In this document: positions 25,201 through 39,100 of the stretch, in pieces
Numbering within the stretch: the first letter of the stretch is position 1
Layout of the letters: the number at the start of each line of letters is the position of its first letter
Source: Tubiluchus corallicola
Taxonomy: Eukaryota; Priapulida; Priapulimorpha; Priapulimorphida; Tubiluchidae
Length of the DNA: 64,000 bases
Direction of reading: 5' to 3'
NCBI GenBank assembly: GCA_030141605.1
Contig: JAQGDQ010000077.1
Location: 512,501-576,500, forward strand
Made by a program: the position numbers and the translations under genes
The notes under the pieces: generated by a model
Databases searched by the model: none
Told to the model about the DNA's origin: nothing
The model's input: only the letters and a program-made list of their open reading frames with translations

Positions 25201-27056
25201 TAGTATGCAGATTGTCACAAACGATTCTAAGTGAAAACCCGTGCCTGCTTTAAAACTGTACACCTGTAGAGTAGAGCTATATTTATTAAACCTTTTTGTT
25301 AGTTTCTTGCTGTACAGGTCACTCTTCAGTAGGTATGGTACTCCATTTACCACTAAAATTGAGTTGCACTTGGCAAACGATTGGCAAAATGAACTTTGGA
25401 TAATGTCCAGCAATAGTTAGTATTTGGAATCGGGTAGTCACTCTATATAGCTATTAGACACAACTGAAATGATCATAGGAACCGACTTTCTTGCTTACCC
25501 ATGTAAGCTAGCAGTAGGAAAAGCTACTTCAGCAATGTCTTCCCCAAAATGTCTAACAAATAAGCTCACCTGACAGAACTTCTGTATTTGAGTCAATCGC
25601 TTAACTGGTGCACCCAAACTTTTTACGATTATGTAAATGCAGAGCATGAGTTGCTCTCATGAAACCACATTTCTGTTACGGTATCACTAAATTTACAATA
25701 CTATAATAAATTTAATTATTATACTGAGTGATCACTATGATGGATTAACTACTTTTTCAGGTGTTTGTCAAAAAATTGCTTCACTGAAAGAAAAAAGATT
25801 TTCTTTAATCCATCACAAGATTCACCAGGTAACAAAAATAGTTCAAATCAGTCTGCAGCCAAAAAAACTTTTCTTCACTTTACTGAATCAACCCAGACAT
25901 TGTTCAGTAACTATTGTGAATTGTAGCTGTAACTAATTACTATATTTGTTGTTTTGTAGTTTTTTTTGTCAATTGCATCTGTAAATAAAGAGTCTATTAA
26001 TTTTGTCTTCTCAGAAATTGCATTTTTTGTTTTTGGTTGACAAGAAAAACAAGGAATTGTTACAGCAGCTGAAGCTTGTGCACTTTGCATACACCAATTG
26101 AATAATGTCAAAAACTCTCTTAATGTTACTTCATATAAAACTCCATTGCACTGCATTTCTGTTTGTGTGCTATGTGAAGTCACATAGTTTGTTTAATAAA
26201 TACTTCTTTTTTTATTTTGATTTACTTCCGTGATCACATTTTTATGACAATTTTTTATTTTGTCTTGCTTCTCTCGAGTTTTTCGTGAAATTCTTGTTGT
26301 GTTTTGTCTCAAGATACATTTTGTAGACTTTTATTCATTTTTAATGGTTTTTATGAAAGGCAAGGTCAGTAGGATAGTAAAATCAGTTTCTTTGACATGA
26401 GTAATTAGTTCCATAAGATACACATTTTATTTGTATTTAAAGTTGTTTGAACTTGTTGCACAGTAAGTTAAGGATTTATATATGAACTAATGCGATAACT
26501 GCTCCGTTATTGTAAGAGTATAGAACTGTCTGCTCGTAATATAGCTGATTGGTTTTATGTTTACTTTGTTAATTTTTTTGTTTTAGCACTTGGTACTATT
26601 GCTAAAAACCAGACATGTAGAACTGCTGCATCTGCTATTGAAGTCTCTGATCACTCTCACTACTGAGTAAGTGAAACCTCCTGATCTTAAATTCTAGTAA
26701 TCAGGGAAGTTGGAACTTCACATATTGTCAGGTGCAAGTGTTATACATAACTGACAACTATAACAAATGCTTGTTGTTCTTACAGTGTAAATATAGCAGC
26801 TCAGGTAGCTAAAGTGAACATCACTGACTTATTGTTGACGATTCTGCAAGGCTATGATGTTGCTTCCAAAAGGTAGGCATTTGAACACTACCAAATTTGT
26901 TTTACCACTTAATCATTTGTTAAGGTTTCTGTCAGTTATTGAGCTCTGACTACAATGAATGTACAAAGAAAAATCTCATTTCTAAAGTTTTTAAAGTTGA
27001 AGAAAATTAATGATAGCTAAATTATTGCTTGTGCCACATCTAGTCTGATGATGATA

Positions 27057-27101
<45 letters not shown>

Positions 27102-27105
27102 GTGG

Positions 27106-27179
<74 letters not shown>

Positions 27180-30100
27180 GTGATGGTGATGGTAATGATG
27201 ACAATGAGTGGCTAGAGTACTCTATTTTTTGTGTTCAATTTCTGTATAATATTGTTGAATAATGATAATCACATTATGAACATGCAAACAAACAAAAATG
27301 ATGTTTAAATAGTCTTATATTTAAGAATAGTTGACATAAATTTCACAGAATAAGTATGAAACTCTTGTACTTTATCTCTTGGTTTGTCAGTTACAAGTAT
27401 TTTTTGGTGCTTGTAAGCTTCGTTAGTTCGACAAATTGATGCTGCTGTATTAACTAGTCATGCTCGGTTCACAAAGCAAAACCCAGAAAAAACTAATCGT
27501 GTGACTTGCTTTTTCTTTTAGATAATGAGTTCCTGTGCCTTTGCTCATTAGTTCGCACAACTGTTCATCTGTACTACTGTAGTCTTTTGAAATACCGAAA
27601 GCTTGTTAACCGCACCACGAAGTGCTTTTTCTGGTTTATCCATGTTAAACATGTCAAAACATAAATAAGAAACAAAAGTTGTATAATATATTTCCTACGC
27701 TAGCCCATGATGCTAAATAACATAAAAGAAAGTTTATGAATTAATAAAAAAAATAGTTATTTGATTATAGATTAGCCTCGCAGCTTCTGCGTGTAGTGTC
27801 TTCTCACCTGCAAGTTCGTGATGATATCAAATTATATGATGGACTTCCAGTACTGCTCAGGTTTGTCTTTTTCTATTGAAACGAAATAAATAGATTATTG
27901 AAAAAAATGTAATCTGTCATCACCCGAGGAAAAGTTGTGTGTAGTAATCAAACAATAGCGTTTTATTAACATCATTTATTTTTTTTCATATAGAAGTGGT
28001 GTTGCTTGAATTATATGAAACATATGATGGTGTTTTTTTGCAGCCTCTTGCATGGTGATAGTGTAGAGTTGGTATGGAACATATGCTGGACATTGGTTAG
28101 CTTAGTTCCAGATGCAGAATTTAGTACGGATGTTCGGATAAATGGAGGAATTCCTCTACTCTTGACTCTGTTACAGTACGTGATCATTAATAATTTAAAT
28201 ATAGTACAATATCTTTTCATTGGCTTGTATTTCTGTTTTGCTGGTTTATATGTTTAGACCTGCAAAACCGTATTTATTTTAAGATTCTTGAATGCAAAAA
28301 ATCATTAAACATGAAAATCAAAATAGCTCTCATGTGTGGTAGTTTTCTCTCAGATTATTTCTTTACAATCTTCCTAATCCAGCAGGAATACCTTCTAAAA
28401 TATCTTTCCAGACTTTTTTGGCTGGAAAACTCACTTTCACTTTCCATTTGGAGCTGCCAAACTCGTCTTGATACATGTTGTTTAAATTTTACTTTGCCGA
28501 CGTAAATACATGTGCAAACACAGTTAGCAAGTTGATAGTTATGGGCCCTTTTTCTTGCTCAAACTCGCATGTTCACATATCAATAGTAATGTTGTTTATG
28601 AAGCGGATCACCATGTGTGTCTTCACTGTTCTGCTTCACTACACTAGCACTTGACTTCTTTTAGAAATGAATTCTCCAATGACAAGTCAGCGCTGCCATC
28701 TCTGGGTGAAAGTCATGGATTACAAAGCACATATACTGAGAAGGCAAATAGAAAGAGAGCATATGTCTATTCATTGAGAGCTGGTAGGTAAAAAAGAAAT
28801 AAGCAAATATATAAACACGACCATAGTTACTGTAAGCTAGCTTATAATTTAGTAATATTTAACAATATACGCAATGCTCGAATTGTAAAATTTTAACAAG
28901 CTATACTGTACAGTGCAGGCCCAACAACCCAGCTAATGCATTTTATTGTATTTGAGGGCATTTCGGAAGCACTGAAGACAGTTTTTTGTTTTTTTGCTCA
29001 TTTTTATTCCAATTTTTTGTCAACAATAACAAAAGTTTGCTATCTAAATCTAAAAGCTCTAAATCTTTTCTCAGCACTAACTCATTGACGATTTTTAAGG
29101 GTAACTAATTATTCTATTTACCCATTTACCAATTTCATTTTCTTATTATTTTGTAACTTTTTTCCTCACTGCCCTGTGACAAAACTATCTTGCTGTTTGT
29201 CTTTCTGTTAGCTAATTTATATTGGCACTAAACGTAGGGTCAATGTCTGAAATTGTATCTGAACTGAAGGCTCAGTTTCTCTTTGATCTTCTGCCCTTGA
29301 AACTGCTGACCCAGCTTTTTTAACTTTTGTTAGGATACCAGTTTAGTTCCAAAATTCAAACATACTTCTCTGCATGATGATAGTGATTAATTAAAACTAA
29401 AACGGTAAATTACTACTATACACTATACAGTCTTAATGCGTGTTCTATTTGCTCTCATTTTTTTGCTTATTATACGTTATGTGAAACTAGTCATATGCTC
29501 ACATTTATTTTTTTAACAGTATATATGTTTCCGTATACCCTCAATTCGAGAACTGCACGTACAAAAAGAGTTCAATCGGCCCAATGGTGTTTTTTTTAGT
29601 CTAAGTGAACATAATTTTAATTATAGTGTATATGTTTTACAATTATTACTTTTCAACTTCTTAAAGTAAAGAACTTGTATTGATATTAGCAGTAATGTCT
29701 GAAATTACAGTCTGCAGTAAATGCTGGCTTAGCAGTTTAGACTGTTCTAATCCTCATGCATTAAACTACATACATACAAAATAGTGCATTTGTAGCTAGT
29801 GGGTCAGAAAGTCTTCTCACCAAGAATTAATACTCTGCGATTTTTTTGTTTACTTGTATTTTTTTGTAACTTCTGTCACTAGAACACGTACGGAAGAATT
29901 TTCTAAACTTTTTGAACTGACTAAAAGTGGTATTATCATAAGTTCATGTGGAAGCAAAAATAAATCGTGTTACATAAGTAAGGATGCATTGTGAAACTTT
30001 ACTTGCAACTTTTCTGTCATGATGTTTTAATTGGAATGAAAGTTTGACAATAGTGATTGATTCACTTGCACCTGTTATACGACATTTTTGAGTTTCATTC

Positions 30101-33100
30101 ATTTTTAAGACAGCATGAAACTGTTAACCTGATGTTTAACACAGACAGTCATTTTCTAATTACTGATATTTTTATATAATAATTATGTAAAATGCTTAGG
30201 ATGTTGTGTTTTGCTCACTGAACTCGTACTCAACGATGCTAACAGTCAGGAAGTTGTGCATCACAATGGCATTTACATCATTGCACAGCTCCTGTTGCCT
30301 GAGATACCAATGCAAGCACAAGAGAAACACTGGGAGAATTTACAGGTATGACATTTAACCCAGTGATTTTCACAAAATTCTCAAGAAATGTCGTGCTCAC
30401 AAGAAAAACATTGACATTGTAGTCCTAGTATTCAGGGAGTTTCATGCAGAAGTAACTCTGGGAGAAATTAGTTTTGAAAAATGCTGTTCTAAGCAAGCTG
30501 CTAGAAATAATTTGTAACTTGAATTTTGAAAGTTTATTTTCATCTGAAGAAATGTCACATAATCATAAAAACAATATAACTATAACAAGTCCGTAACTAT
30601 TGTCGTCAGACTTAAATCTGTTCATCCACATGTAAGGCCTGACTTAAGTTCAGTACATATTTTTAGTAAATATGGTAACGCTAGATTACTAAAGGATGCT
30701 GAACCATAGAAACAGTTAAAGTGCCCTAGAAATGCTAGTTGGCTGTATGAAAAAGCTCTAGAATTTATTCAAAAGTCTGTCCAAGCAAACATGTGACAAA
30801 TCCTGTCAGAAGCTGATGAGTTTTGCTGCAACTGGTCATGACAACCCAGCAAGAGGAACTAACATTACCAATACAGGGAGCAGGATCCTTGCATTATGGC
30901 GGCTCAAGCATTTTTGTGAAAAATACCTCATTATTACTTATTATGTTTAAGCAGTTTTTTCTTCATTGCTTTGCAATTTTTCTTTTGTTAATAATTTTTC
31001 AGCTTGTGCTAATATGTGTATTATTTTTTTTATTTAGCATAATTAGCAATTATTTTACTGCTAATCATACTCACAAACGGAATAAATGGATTCGAATTAA
31101 ATCTGGGATAATTTTATCATTTTTTAAGATGGATGATTATAGCTGAGTCAGCTTATCAAAATGCTTTATCAAAGTCTATTCAGATATATTGTTTAATTTT
31201 CAGAAAAATGCTTTTCGTGCGCTTCGTTTTCTCTTCAGTATGGAGCGAAACCGACAACGGTTTAAGCGACTATTTCCTCCTGACACCTTCGCTTTATTCA
31301 TCGATGTCGGCCATTACGTTAAAGATCTCGTAGCCTACCAACCTCTAGTGGACAAAGTTAACTCTTGTGCTGTAAATAATTAGTTGTAGCTGTTTGAAAA
31401 ATTATTTTACTACACGTATTACATCTAGATGCACCTATCTACTTGTTCACGAAGTGAAAGACATACTTTGTTTTTGCTAATCCGACCACTTATAGAACAA
31501 ACGTTTTCAAATATACTTTTTATGTGAATTGAAAAATATTAAAAAACTATCACTAGAGTAAGTGGGCTGCAGTTATTATCTTGAAGTATTCGCCAAGAGT
31601 ACAGGTACGGGTAAATAATACAGATTTGCTAGTACGGTATCGCAGCTTTCATGGGAGTTAACGAACTTTTACCTGAGAGCATAAAGCAGCACTTTATTGT
31701 AATAAAATCCTGTATGCTTGCCTGTCTAATTGACTGTACAAATTTTATTTTACAGAAGGAGCAAATTTGCATGCGGGATTTAGTTTCAGTCACTTTTAAG
31801 TTTATTTAACTCTGCCAATAGAATCTTCTACTATTAAAGCAGTTTTCAAACAAAAATTAGTCCTTCAAATCATATAGATTTTTCACCATCTGCTATTTGT
31901 AAAATATGCTTTTTAAGTAAAATTTAAACCACTCGCACAACATGTTTTTTTTTTGTTTTTCATTTACAGATGGAAGAAGTCGAGTCACTTGCCTCACGCA
32001 TCAAGACTAGTAATGAAAATAAAGCACCCATCTATTCCATAGGAAAATATGATGTTTATGAACTTCTAGGCTCGGGTGCATTTGGAAGTGTCTATAAAGT
32101 CAAGAAACAGGGTGCAAAGGAGAAATTGCTTGCACTAAAGCAGGTAATAGCTAATTTTCTCGACAGACAGTTTGAGCAGATTTAGGCATTTTAAAAAAGT
32201 CCAGGATGTGAAACATTGTGTTACTCTTATTAGGTTAACACAGGGGTGGGATGGCATGTACACAAGTATGCACGCCACATGTATATTTTGCTGGCGTGGA
32301 AAATATGCAGATTTGCATTTTGAAGCATGGACATAGTTCGCATGCACTTTTGTCATTTCCTTTTAATTTTTCAATTATAACACCATTTATAATTGACTCC
32401 CTTTACAATGGATCCGTTTTTTTCGTAAATATTTAGAATAGGGAGTAACTCTATCAAGACGTCACCATATCTAAACTTACTAAAAACTTATTACGTAAAC
32501 AACTACAAGAATGAAACCAGTATCATGGTGAAATAAATCTCGTTATAGAGTTACCATGCAAGTGAGTAACCAGAAAATAATATTTTGTACAGTTACACTA
32601 TTGCCTACTAAATGAGCTGATAAGACAATGAATCATATTACGCTTTTTCATATTAACAAAATGTTTGAACAATTCCAGTGACTTACTTTTAATAATTCAA
32701 TCTGTTAGAACTGCAAAATGTGGCTGACATTCACTCCAATGTAAAAGTTCTGAAGCATGGAATGACTTTAAAAATAATGTTTGCTTACCATAATGGAATA
32801 AATAAGCATTGTGTTTGTATAGTACAAACATCACTACAAATTATTTTTTAAATGATGTTTTTATTATTTTTTGTCATTGTTGATAACACAGTTAGAGATA
32901 CTACATGTAGTTTCCACGTAAACTACTTTAAATAAATTACTATACTGTCGCACTTGCTTTAGCTATTATTATACATATATTTTCATTTTAAATCATGTAC
33001 ATGTCCTACAAGCAATACAAAATTAGAAAGTCTGAAAAGTTTTTGCACCTCCACTGGATTGAAAATTTCACTCATATGTAGATTAATCACAGATGGAAAT

Positions 33101-36100
33101 GTTGTTATAGTTATCATGAGTATTTTCTTTTTTTAGCTGAATGTTCATTACTCTGGTGAGAAAATGTCCGAGAAGGAGAGAGGTGATCTGTTGAATGAAA
33201 TGGGAATAATACGGCAGAATCTTAATCATCCAAATGTAGTTAGATACTACAAGGTTTATCAAGAAAGTGAGTAGACCAACTAATTTACAATATGCTTTTA
33301 AAACTGTTATCTTTGGAAAATTTTCTGTAAATAATGACGTTTTATAGAACATTGTTGTACCTTCCTTTTTGCAAATAGAAAGTGCTTCCTGAAAAAAATC
33401 TTAGTTTCAAAGAAAGGTCAAATGCCATGCAGTTTTGTAACTAGAGATCTTTCATTCATTTTTAATATAATTATTTGATGATTTGAAATGGTGAAAATTA
33501 CTAACGTGTTATACTTACAAACAAAAAACAAGCATTATTGTAGTAAGTAACCGACAGCATTCAAAATGTAAAATGAGATATTTTTCTGCAGTTTATATAA
33601 AAAGTCTTAGAACTGATTGTTTAAGGAGGGTTTAGTGTTATGAATTAACAATATTTGTCAAAGATTCGGGCCTGTGGGAGCTTAAGGTGGATTTTTTAGA
33701 GTAAAATTTTGTGAAGTAAAATGTTGTTATTCTTTGCTGATATATATGGGTCTTAGGTTATTAGAAAATGAGTGAAAGCAGATGTAATTTAATTACTAAT
33801 AACTGAATAAAATTGATTATATCCACAGGAGCCATAAAATATTATATTATCAGCCTAAGACATTCATATGAAACAAGGATTTGAATACTGACACTGTACT
33901 GATTTACCTCAGAATAATGACTCAGAGTTGTCAAGCTCTTTTGTGGGCTTTAGTGGTAACTTTTGCTATATAACAGAACTCGGGTTTAAATATAGTAAAC
34001 AGACAATTGTGTTTTGATCAAAAAACCTTTATTGAAACTTGCAGTTGGCATTGCTATTTTGTTTTTGACATCTGAGCATCCACATTTAAAATTAGTGAAA
34101 GTAGACTTTATAGGCCTTTTTTGAAAATCAGGCCTGTGCTCCCAGCATACTGTATTTTTACTTGTATTTAGGTACATGTGCTGAAATAGAAGTTAGAAAC
34201 TTGTGGTGTATTGGATTTTAAGATCAATCAAATATGAAGACAAACTTGTAGCAATCAATTATGGAGATAAATGTTAATAGAGAGATTGAGCAAGTTCATT
34301 CGTGACTACTCCTGCACAATTTAATTTTTAATTAGTTACGGTTGAATTGTTTTTAATCTTTTCTAGAAGACAGACTATGCATTGTGATGGAGTTGATAGA
34401 GGGTGCTCCATTAGCTGAGCACTTCAGCTCTCTCAGAGAGAAACATTTAACATTCAGTGAAGAGAGAATTTGGAACATATTTATTCAGGTTGGTCAGATT
34501 TCAAATGTTCCCTCACCACAATATGTGCTTTTCCTCAATTTATTAAATTTATGAGGAAAATTCTAGTGCATACAATATGGATCTTGGGTGTTGCTCTTGG
34601 ATGTCTTTTGAGGAATGCTAGGTAAGTGAGCTCTGCAAATGTACCTGCTATTGTCAGTGTTTTCTCTGCCATTATATTTTGCACTGCATGTGCTGCTGTT
34701 ATTTTCTTTTCTTTGAGCTTATCACCTTAGAACTGTTCCCACTTCTTGTACTTACCTCTTGAATGAAAAATGTTGAAGTATGTTTGAGTGGAAAATTAAG
34801 TTAAATTTTATCATTCATGCTGATTTATTTCAGATGATACTAGCTCTGCGGTATTTACACAAGGAAAAGGGTATTGTTCATCGTGATCTCACTCCAAATA
34901 ACATTATGCTGGGTAGCAATGATAAAGTTACAATAAGTGAGTATTGATTACAACTTTTTAACAGATGCTTAAGTTGACAAATCCCCAGAGCTAGCTTTGT
35001 TGCAGTGTGCTCAGCGTATTTATTCATTTACGTAAAATTTTAACTTTCTATATTAAGTCAATAAATGTGCGGCATAAAAAACAATTCATTATAAAATGTC
35101 TAGAAAACTATAATGAGACAGAGGCAAATTTAGACAGTATGACATTCAGAGTGCTCATTTTGAAACTGGCCTAAATTCATCAGAAATTTGAGTTTTTGAC
35201 TAGTAAGACAATAATTTGGCATATACTTCAGTAAGGCTTGAAGTGTGCATGTTTAATAAATACATTAAGACATTGAACAATCATCATTTCACAACAATAT
35301 CCATCAACTCTACGACTTTTTGATGAGATATATTTTAGATGATGTATTGTTTGTCAACTGTTTCATTTCAAACTAAGCAGTATAGAAGCACTTAAGTATC
35401 AGTGATGTGCAAAAGGGAACCAAACCTATTCCAATCATGTTTTCTTTTTGTTTTTCAGCTGATTTTGGGTTAGCAAAGCAAGCTCAGACTAGCCAACAGA
35501 TGACGTCTGTTGTTGGAACTATTTTATATTCAGCGTAAGGATGTTATTTGTCTCGAATGTTTTTTAGCATAACTGGTGAATCCTAAAAACATATCACCTT
35601 TGCTAATCATGCAATCAAACCATTCTGTCTTTTTTGCAATTAATTTGAAGCCAAATATGACGTATTTTTTCAATTTTTAAACTGGAAAATTTTAATATTA
35701 AGATTCGTTAAAGCTGGAGAATTACAACTGGTCAATCTGCACATGGCTAATTTGACATAGGCAATCTACATGATTGTTAGTTAGTTATTGATTGTTAATT
35801 ATTAAGTCTTGATCATATAAAGCTGTAAGACACATAATTGTATCATGTGCCTTTATCTGAGCTGCGTCAAAACATTGAACATATTTTTACATATCTGAAT
35901 ATGCATTTTACATTCGTGTCTTACAAATTAAATGTTTTGAAAGCTGTAACTTTGTACTTATCTGGTCAAATATTGCATAGCATTTCCAACCATTTTGTTT
36001 ACTATTTATTTACTTCAACCAAACTGCCTGGAAAATGGAAATGGGTCACTTTTTTAATGGTAAGGATCAGTTTGCTAGCTCTGCAAGAAATTTAAAATGT

Positions 36101-39100
36101 TCCCAACCAAAGGAGTAATTTCACTAACTGGCCTCTTAGGTTTTTTATTTTATCATTGCTAATTGTAGAATTTCTTCTAGCCCTGAGCTGGTACAAAATT
36201 TGCCATATGGTGAAAAAATTGACATTTGGGCAGCCGGTGCAGTGCTCTACGAAATGTGCACATTAAAACATGCCTTTTACAGTTCTAACATGTTGTCATT
36301 GGCCACAAAGGTACGTTATTTTTTGCAGTCTCACTTCTCCAATTAAGCATTGTGGTACAAAGCTAAGATACGTGATCTAGTTCCTAACCTCCATATTTTA
36401 CCTAAAGGGTTCTCAGAAAAGTTTACTGAAGTAACAGTTATGACCATACTCTCTGTGTAGCCTTCAAAAGTTTTCTGCTATGATTACAAATCTAGATTCT
36501 ACATCAACAGCAATTACAAAGTAGTCCATGCAAACATCAGGGAATGGCAAATTACTTTTGTTTATTACTAGATTGTGAGTGGTGTGTATGAACCACTACC
36601 TGAAGGACAATATTCGAAAGTAGTCGTGGACACAGTAAAACATTGCTTGACAGTAAAGAGTGAGGATAGACCAGATATTTTGCAAGTAAGTTTTTACTTT
36701 GTTCAATTTAAGAGAAAAATTTTGTTTTATTTCATACATTTTAACGGTAAGTATTTTTCTGTCAAAATTTTATACAATTTTTTATTTCAATTTCTGTGTA
36801 TTTTGTTTTATTTCAAGTATAACTTTTGAATTGGATAGTGAAGCTCAAGTTCTGAAATAAGATTTTGATCTTTATTCTCAAAATTTAATTTTATTCGCTT
36901 TTAGTGTGACAAAAATGAATATTATCAGCCAATGACTAGAACGTATTCATGCAGCAGCCAGTTCTATAGCACTAACTGCTACTAGTGCGGCTGTAGTAAA
37001 ATTTGCACAGTGCTGAACTACAAAATTCTGAAACAGCATTATCAACTGGATGAGTAATGCTGGCAAAACTGTTTCTGAGGGTTTCATCTGCCATACTGAC
37101 CAGACTAATTAACTCACTACTCAGTGTTATATACATCTGAAACCATCCTATCTTTGGACCATCGCATCCTGTTTCAGAGAATTATTCTTGACAATGAGCT
37201 ACAATTCCAAAATCATCACTATTGGTAGGCCCTTCGTCCATTATGTGCTGGATATCAGCTTGCAACTTGCCAAACTGTGTACAAAAAAGGTATAAGCATT
37301 GACAAATTGACAAATCCAGAAATCAGTTAAGGCTATCTTTGCTCCTAAGACATAGACAATAATTACAAAGTGTAGTTGTGATATTTTCATTCAAAATTTA
37401 GTTGTAGTGCACTGTTTGAAATTGATAACTGCTCTTTCAAGATTTCAAAATTTTAACAGCTCAGCAATCAAATTTGGAATCATTTTTTTGGTTCAGGATA
37501 TACATAAGCTATTCAAAGTCAGTAACATGTTGTAAAGAGAGCATTCATTGGCATTGTTTTGGACCAAAACCAACTTTGTCTGCTTTTACCTTTAACGGTC
37601 AGGCCCTATTATGTATTTACTACAAAGCAGTTTTTCATGTAAAGCATTGGGCTTTAGTTCGATTCAACTCATTAGTTTGTGAACCACTGGAGCAATTCAG
37701 CAAATTGTTATGTGGAGCAAATGATGACTAGAATTTAGCAAATAGCTAGAAGCTATAGACAACAACCAGGCAATCTTTAGACTTACGCGTGTGACACTTT
37801 CAATGCCTAAATTCCATAAACTGTTGAATTATTGGTTTTCCTTGCACAATCGCAAATTAAATATCACCTTATGGATTGTCAGTTTAAGTACTTCAAACAG
37901 TGAGCTGTTGCTTTTGAAATTAGATTTTTTAAAATCTTTTTTATGTTTTTTCACATTCAAATGTTAGGTTTGTTGTTGCCAACTTTTTGAATATCAAATG
38001 TCGAGACAAGAGGTTTTCTCTTTAATTACTGCTTCGAAGATCTGGATTAGTCATTTTAGACTATTTAAGGTCTATTTATAACATAAATTTTTGAACTGAA
38101 ACTTTATTTCATAAAAAATCATGTAAACATATATGTAAGCAAAATAAATAGCACCACTACAATAATACAAAATTAAACAGCAGAAACTATATTCTTAAAC
38201 ACAAAACATATCATGCTGCGAGAACATGTTGTTTGCTGTAATTTATGTAATTTTTTGTAATTTTGATTCGACTTAATTCAAGTTCAAAACCGTCAAAAGA
38301 AACAATTTTTATCTTTCAAAGTGATGTCGCTGTCATGCTCATATGCATAGTCCAAATTTGCATTTTGCGAAATTCTAAAGAGCAGAAACAGTAACTGCAG
38401 TTTAGCATGTATCATCAATGTGCATCAATAGTTTGTAAATGTCTCCTAAATAGAACCTCCCAAATAGAACAGACACAATATACAGAAGCAGCTGAGTCAA
38501 TAATCAATGTAAATGAAATGGATAGCTGTGTAAGCCACAAGTGTATGTCATTCAACACTCTTGTGTGCCACAATGTGTTAACAGCAGGCTATGTAATCTA
38601 TCCTAATGGACTTGGTACATTTCACAGAAGCTGTGATTGGAATCAGACAGTCAGTGTTGTGTAAGATCTGCAGGCACTTTTGCTGTATGGCTCATGCCAC
38701 TAGCCGAAAAATCAAAATAAAAATTAGATCTAATGCGGCAATTGTCGGGTCAAGGATTTTACATTTGTTCGTTATTTATTCATTATTTAAATGTGATACA
38801 TTCACAATGTGCGCATTATTGGCAATCCAAGTGCTCTAGACAATGCTGACCTCCGGGTTGTTAGTTTTTTAAATAGTATGAAAACTGAATCAACAAACAA
38901 GTTTCAGCAACTAACCTCATCTGCATTGTGGATTGTGCTGTTAACTTTAGCACTAATTGCCATGGATAACAAAAGTGTCACAAATTCAAATAACAACCTG
39001 TTGAAATTGGACAACATTACATTCTTAAATCATTCTGACACATCAACCAATCATGCTGGCATCATTATCTACTATGAAATTACAATTATGGTAATTGTAT

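Noticed and set aside
30823-31146. 107-codon plus-strand frame in NEK10 intron 13
   Set aside because: Low-complexity hydrophobic translation of T-rich intron; the true exon 14 starts at 31204.
38809-38877. N-terminal extension of the GPCR frame by 23 codons
   Set aside because: The extension would begin at GTG, not ATG; the first ATG at 38878 has a good context and is followed by a signal-peptide-like stretch.
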